Notes under the pieces: model-generated | Database searches by the model: none | Seen by the model: only the letters and a program-made list of their open reading frames with translations | Told to the model about the DNA's origin: nothing | Assembly: GCA_014529385.2 (NCBI GenBank) | Contig: CM043942.1 | Coordinates: 19,793,991-19,857,990, forward strand | Direction of reading: 5' to 3' | Source of the DNA: Adiantum capillus-veneris | Lineage: Eukaryota; Streptophyta; Polypodiopsida; Polypodiales; Pteridaceae | DNA: 64,000 nt | Shown: piece by piece, positions 58,892-64,000 of the stretch | Numbering within the stretch: position 1 is the stretch's first letter | Layout: the number at the start of each line of letters is the position of its first letter | Position numbers and translations under genes: made by a program

Positions 58892-61540
58892 TGATAGCCG
58901 TTTTTTGGCTTTCCATAATTGTCATAGTGAGCTACCTCACCCTACCAAAATCACCCAAACACTAAGGCTATCCCTACCATTTCACTGTACATACGCGTGT
59001 GTGAGTTAGGGGACTTTCTCCATATTTTCTTAAAAACCCTCAATTAGCTAGTCACTAGGCTAGTTAAGCCAAAATAAATAAATAAAATTAAATATATTAT
59101 GGCCCATTTGTATGTAAATATTGCATTGTATATATGGCCTAGATATAGGGATTTTTTTAATTATTCTTGTATTTTATTTAAATATTTATACTTAGGTGTG
59201 TGTTTTGTTAATCGTGTGTATGCCTTCTTTCAGCCTCTTATACCATAAGTATATATTTGCCAATGTGTACATACTCTAACCTCATATTTTTCTTTTATAC
59301 AAATCACCCCCACATTTTCACCCTCACCCTCGTGAAAACCAAAAATTGATTTCTACTCCCTTAGTCACGTTTATTATATTATTTACTTGGATACCTTTTC
59401 CTCTTTCACCCAAAATAATACAAAGAAGGACCATATCATATGATTCCAATATCTTTTCATATCCATAATTAATTCATATTTTTTTATTATGTTTACTCAT
59501 TATTCTAACACCATGTGCTCATTGAGCTAAAATCCATGAATAGTCCATACACTAGTCCCACCATATATATATTTCTTTATTCACCAATAATCCTCCTCCA
59601 TGCATGTGTAAAGGGCAACTTGGATGCTTTGTATTATGATATGACAAAGGAGGGGCTCACTCTTGGATGCATTGTACAAATTCAACAAGGAGGGGGCCAC
59701 TAAAAGACTTTTGCAGGCATAAAAAACAGGCTTTTTGGTGAGATTTTTGGCACCCATCTCCACTCTGAATTTGGAGCGATGGTCAAAAGAGAAAATGTGG
59801 ACCAGAAGCTGAACAATCACCTTAAAAATGTTGGTAATTTTTGGAGCAACCACCGGTGAGCTATGATTTTTGGAGTGGACCCCAGTCTGCCTCCTTTTCT
59901 CACAAGTAGCCCTTAGTTTTCTCTCACCTCTTTCCACACTTCTACACACACACACACTCATTCCTCTCAATCCCTCACTCAAACGTGCACCTTCAATGGT
60001 TTCTCTCACCTTCTTCACCATTAACCTCCCCTCTTACTCCCATAGCTCTCATATGAACTCTCCATGTACATACACCATCTCTATGACTCTCTCTATTACT
60101 TCCAAAGTACAATTCCATCTTACCCCTTCTCTATATACATAAAATTCAGCATGTGTACCATGATTAACTTCTACAAATTAAGAGATCTCATCAACCGAAT
60201 TTCCATTTTCATCGGGATAATCAACTTTGGCGGCGGTGACGTAAAGAAGAGAAGATGAAGAAGAGGATCAATAGTCATTTTGGAAACCTACACAAGTAAG
60301 TCCTTCTTCAAGCCTCACCATCACAAGAATTTCCTCACTTCATTCAACCATCTTACTTCAACCATCGACCCCATTCTACCCATTGTAAATACATCATTAA
60401 CCTTCTAGTGATTACTAACACTAACCACTAACATACTAACACAAAATAGCCATTGACCTAACCATAAAAGACACCTCACCTCAAGACATGTGCATAGTAA
60501 CTCTCTCTCTCTCTCTCTCTTCCCTTCCTTAAAACTCTACTTTCACTTTATCTACCATCAATAATGCTCTCTTTTGAGCCCACATCCATGACTCAAGCAG
60601 ACAAAGAAGGCCCGCAATGTTTTGATATTCAGAAAAAATCATAATCGTGATTTGTTATCTTGTAAATTAGGATTTTCAATAATCTTAATAAGGGGTCTCC
60701 AACCTATAAATAGGCCCCTCTCCTTCTTGAAAAACAGCCTCCAATATCTCACATAGCACCCCAACACTCTATGCGTGAGGAGAGACTTAGGTGTAGCAAC
60801 CACTTTGTGAGCCTCACTCTTGGTGTGAGAGAAGCTTTCAAGCTACACATTGCAAGTGAGAGAGCGTGAGTTCAATATCTCAAAACCACTATTGTATATG
60901 TTCCTCCATCATCAATAAATTGAGGTTTTGTGCATCAAAGGCATGATTCAACGTTCAAATCTTCGTCCATCCACTTGTACGATACGGTTTAGTGAATTCA
61001 AGGTGACTTGTGTACTTTGAGTTTTATCGTTTATCTTGTTTTAGAAAGTGTTTTAGTGTGTTTTCATTGCCAATTTTGTGTCCATTGTAAGAGGATATTG
61101 TGGTGAGAGGTCTCCCACACCCTAAGACAGTGTGTGTGTGTTGGCAATGTTTAGCATTCACTAAGCATTGAGTGAGTTTTGTACAAGCTCTACGATAGAA
61201 ACATAACGAACCATCTCCATTTGCAAGTCACAAATAAGGTATTACACAAGATCCATTCCTCTCTCTTCCCTTTGTTTTAGCTCTCTCTGGCCCATTTTAT
61301 GTGAGTCTTGGTGTGAGGTTGCTTGTGTGTGTTTTGTGGCACATCCTCTTGGTTGTGCCAAAATATCTGTTGCATCCTAGTTCGCATACCATAACTAGGT
61401 GGTGCCCCTTCATTTGTTTGGCTGTGGGTTTGTTGTTGTTGTTTCTTGCTTGTGGTTGCCCCAGCCCCAATTGAGCAGCACGCGAGCCTTGAGAGGTGTT
61501 TAGAGGTCGCCTCTCTTGTTTCCCACCCCGGAGCGCCTCA
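58892..61540 (+). mobile_element. 3' LTR of copy 2, inserted in the CACTA element
   Basis: TGATAGCC to GCCTCA, 2649 bp, matching the 54404-56337 LTR. TATAAATA is at 60705-60712. The LTR carries an extra 719 bp at 59819-60537. Its right border (61540/61541) cuts the minus-strand transposase frame of the CACTA element: minus-strand reading passes from ARPKD into LTR sequence. The immediate right flank is CTATC. A left partner is not visible. Confidence 0.8.
59819..60537 (+). other. 719-bp segment present in only one of two LTRs
   Basis: Absent from the LTR at 54404-56337, where GAACAATC joins TACTTTCAC directly. Here it lies between GAACAATC and ACTC|TACTTTC. No target duplication is seen, and the shared 'TC' at the junction suggests a deletion in the other LTR rather than an insertion here. 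It contains a (CT)n run (about 60500-60520) and no recognised gene. Confidence 0.75.
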
Positions 61541-61997
61541 CTATCCTTGGGGCGAGCCCTTTCACGAACAAACCCCTTTAAAGTCTTCATAAATCTCTCC
61601 AAGAAGAACATCCACCTGCTATGGACCACTCTAGCAAGTACAACTTCATCGACCACATGCACAAGTACATGCATTTGGATGGTAAGAATGTTTGTTGGAA
61701 AGTACTCCTCTACCATGCACACTGTTTCAATAGCATTTAATTTAACCGTGCTGCATTGATGATGTATTCTCTTATCTCTTTTCAATTGATCTAGCGTACC
61801 AATTCACTGATTTTGTAGATTGTTCTTCTAATTTCATCTGTCAAACAACCCTTTATGGCAATTGGTAAGATGAACTGTAAAAATTTGTGCCAATCGTGGG
61901 ACTTAAGACCACTGAGATTATCATCTCTCGTAAAAGCCGTTTTCAAAAATCGCATGCACCCTGTGGGAGTCTTGAATGAAGATATAGTCTCCTTCAC
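61541..61997 (-). pseudogene. CACTA transposase, DUF4218-like C-terminal part, truncated by LTR
   Basis: On the minus strand, LKSHDWHKFLQFILPIAIKG (61997-61791), then IETVCMVEEYFPTNILTIQMHVLVHVVDEVVL and HSRWMFFLERFMKTLKGFVRERARPKD (61785-61541). This is the plant tnp2-transposon block following the transposase domain (compare the common CFFPPSFFD, LVEEV, WMYPFER, LKxYVRNRARPE). The ORF then enters LTR sequence at 61540. A stop at about 61790 separates two frames. Confidence 0.8.
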
Positions 61998-62066
61998 TTG
62001 CTGCTCTTCTGTGCGACTCAGAACCCATGGACCTTTTGGTATAGACCACTTTCCATTGGGTTTAAG

Positions 62067-62895
62067 TCAAGACCACATCTCAGGCATTCGACCCACAGCC
62101 TGCAGGTCATCTCCTTGGGCCTTGCTCTCCCTTTTTCCAGTGATGGTCTTCCAGATGATATCCCCCACATTCTTGAAGATGTGCATTGGGTCGAGCAAAT
62201 GATTAATCAGCAAGTCACTCCAGTACGGGAGATCATGGAAAATAGAAAATATTGTCATTCTAGGTGGCATCCAATCTCCCCTCTGTAGCCACATGTTTTT
62301 GCAATCGCTCGCTTTCAGTGAATACATGTCATGTTTGCATATGTTTGGTCCACGTAGCTCATGTCCTTCAAGCAACAATCTACCGTGCTCCTCATAAACT
62401 GTCTTGCTCAAATGCTTGGAGTGGTGGAAGCCAATTCGAGGACCACATTTCGGACATGCATGATTGCTCGTGTAACTCAAGCCTGAAACAACACATATTA
62501 ATATTTAAAAGCATTGAAATAGCCATGAATCACATGCGTGTGAGGGTTTTAAAGGCACTTAACTGAGCATCACACCCTGGACAATCGTGCATGGTACACA
62601 TGAGAATGCCTGGCACATGTACATTCCGTCATCTGATTGGTTGGGACATATCAACCACATCGATTCCTGTCAACAAGACTTTGAGCTCTTCTATAAGTGG
62701 TAGCAGATAGACGTCCATGTTCTTTGCTTTGTACTTTCCTGGGACGATCAATGACAACAACAGATGGCCCTTCTTGATAGCGAGCCATGGTGGAAGATTA
62801 TAATTAACCAAACAAATAGGCCTTGTGCTCCATGAAGAACTTCGTAATCTGAATGGGTTTACTATATGTCCATTGCCGGACCAAAGTGGATACAT
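62067..62895 (-). pseudogene. CACTA transposase tnp2 domain (part 2)
   Basis: ORF 62480-62067 reads SNHACPKCGPRIGFHHSKHLSKTVYEEHGRLL, GPNICKHDMYSL and LINHLLDPMHIFKNVGDIIWKTI, the Transposase_21-like C-P-x-C, H and D-P-M-H-I-x-K-N-V block. ORF 62895-62629 reads VNYNLPPWLAIKKGHLLLSLIVPGKYKAKNMDVYLLPLIEEL, the preceding conserved block (PPWL...LLS.IIPG...PG). Introns or frame breaks separate the ORFs. The catalytic Asp in DPMH (the usual motif is D-V-M-H) is present. Confidence 0.85.
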
Positions 62896-63263
62896 CGAGG
62901 CTCGTTCTTAAATGTAGGCCAACTTTTCTCTATGTGCTTCCATGCACGAGAGTCAGCAAGTACCCGCATAACATCATCTGTCGATCTAGTATTTGAGTGC
63001 CATGTCATCAAAGCGGCTATGGACTTGCACCTAAACATACTCTTTATTCTTCGAATGATAGGAAAGTGTCGAAAGACCTTTGCAGGGATAAATTTTCCTT
63101 GTGTGTCCTCCTTGTACCTGTTTGATCCACAATTGGGACACTGTTCCAGGTTTGCATACTCATTGCGAAAAAGTATACAATCATTAGGACATGCATGTAT
63201 TTTCTGATAATCCAAACCCAAATTAGTAAGAAGCTTCTTAGCGGTTGGACGGATAGGGGGCAT
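62862..63263 (-). pseudogene. CACTA transposase tnp2 domain (part 1)
   Basis: 133 codons: AKKLLTNLGLDYQKIHACPNDCILFRNEYANLEQCPNCGSNRYK, then VFRHFPIIRRIKSMFRCKSIAALMTWH. This is the typical tnp2 block (LGLDYxKIHACxNDCILxxxEYxxxxxCPxC, then a basic linker and L..MF..) with the zinc-binding Cys residues. A second overlapping ORF (63334-63044) indicates frame changes or an intron near 63250. Confidence 0.9.
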
Positions 63264-63335
63264 GTGTTCCCTACTGACAAGATTTGCTCATTCAGCAATG
63301 TGACGTTACTTGAACAAGTCAGCCCTTTGATCACT

Positions 63336-63929
63336 TTATATGAACTGTAATTTGCACTTTACCATGCTTAGGATAAATATGTTTACTTGAAAAGCTCTGT
63401 GTGACTGAGGCGTGAGAACAACCGTAGACAGACTGCAAATTAAGCATTGCCAATGCGGTACAAAAAACTGAGTTTTTGCACCAGTGTAGAGCGGCATGCG
63501 TGCAAGACTTTGCATCATCTCTCCCTCCTCGTCGTTGCTATCATGGCGTCGATATGAACGGGATGGTTGAGGTTGGTGCACAGTACTGCGTTCAATGTTA
63601 TCGCCTGCTATGTTGGAATCCATGTCAAAGAACGCGTCCAACATCTGCTCCATCTCTACTTCTTGAAATGCCACTTCACGTATTGGTTGGGAGGACTCAG
63701 TCGATGGTGGCTGCTCGTTTAAAAATCGTCTTCTCTGGGATGAAGTTTGAGCAATATCTACTTGCGGACTTTGACCTTCAAGCTCTAGACCATCAGATCG
63801 ATAACGCAGATCTTGTAATTGCTCTATCGGAAAGAGACCATGATTGCGTATGTGTTGGACGCAGATTTTTTGTTTTTGAAAGATCTGATTCTTGCAATGC
63901 GCACAAGGACACGCCATCCTATCGTCCAT
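63336..63929 (-). pseudogene. CACTA transposase-associated N-terminal domain
   Basis: Reads MACPCAHCKNQIFQKQKICVQHIRNHGLFP, i.e. C-P-C-x2-C...V..H...HGF/LFP, the transposase-associated domain preceding tnp2 in plants. It is followed by an acidic/Gln region (EVAFQEVEMEQMLDAFFDM) and LARMPLYTGAKTQF, corresponding to the conserved PLY.G. block. The upstream start is uncertain: the usual domain starts with MDRxWM, and only VDKVWTIG is seen near 63950. The element's terminal CACTA repeat was not found before the window end. Confidence 0.8.
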
Positions 63930-64000
63930 ACTTTATCTACCAATGATGCAACAAATAATTTTTACACTCTAGTTGTTACAACTACACACTACTAAGTACA

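Noticed and set aside
55971-61785. ORFs crossing the LTR ends (for example 56091-56465 and 61297-61785 beyond 61540)
   Set aside because: They run across the LTR border and are chance frames except for the CACTA part (61541-61785).

Overview
The window is nuclear DNA of a land plant. It has spliceosomal introns, Ty3/gypsy LTR retrotransposons, a CACTA transposase of the plant tnp2 type and long (GA)n, (CT)n and (GT)n microsatellites, and nearly all genes are embedded in decayed transposons. A ParB plus beta-class DNA methyltransferase gene of bacterial type would fit a seed-free plant (bryophyte, lycophyte or fern), but that is inference. No rRNA, tRNA, CRISPR or organellar segment was seen.

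Layout. (1) About 1-15.5 kb, minus strand: element A, a large Ty3/gypsy element. It has a tRNA-Asp-like primer site at 14.43-14.45 kb, a long leader, gag, protease, RT, RNase H, integrase, a second protease-like domain, a 3' non-coding tract with repeated palindromes, and an extra ORF running off the left edge. (2) 15.55-32.6 kb, plus strand: element B, a diverged relative with the same order, whose extra ORF lies at 27.7-31.1 kb and is followed by a purine tract and LTR. A 1.34-kb TTAA-flanked inverted-repeat element sits in its 3' tract. (3) 32.6-36.1 kb: element C, a third gypsy pol, truncated in integrase. (4) 36.9-39.75 kb: promoter-like leader and gag remnant of another element. (5) 39.75-46.0 kb: mostly non-coding, with microsatellites, a broken intronless histone H3/CENH3-like ORF at 42.84-43.18 kb and two unrecognised ORFs. 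(6) 47.6-51.6 kb, minus strand: a 14-exon gene whose exons join in one continuous frame of 933 codons. It encodes an N-terminal ParB-like domain and a C-terminal beta-class N4/N6 DNA methyltransferase, broken by two nonsense codons and with a changed catalytic motif. (7) 51.9-61.54 kb: two internal regions of a non-autonomous gag-only LTR element arranged internal-LTR-internal-LTR. The first copy carries a 245-bp MITE with its empty site visible in the second. (8) 61.54-63.93 kb, minus strand: a CACTA transposase cut by the LTR of (7).

How it fits together: the transposon genes are individually broken (stops, frameshifts, lost catalytic residues). The most unusual content is the ParB-methyltransferase gene, the H3-like ORF, and the architecture shared by elements A and B: a duplicated integrase zinc module, a second retropepsin-like domain after integrase, a coiled-coil ORF near the 3' end, and palindrome arrays in their non-coding parts.
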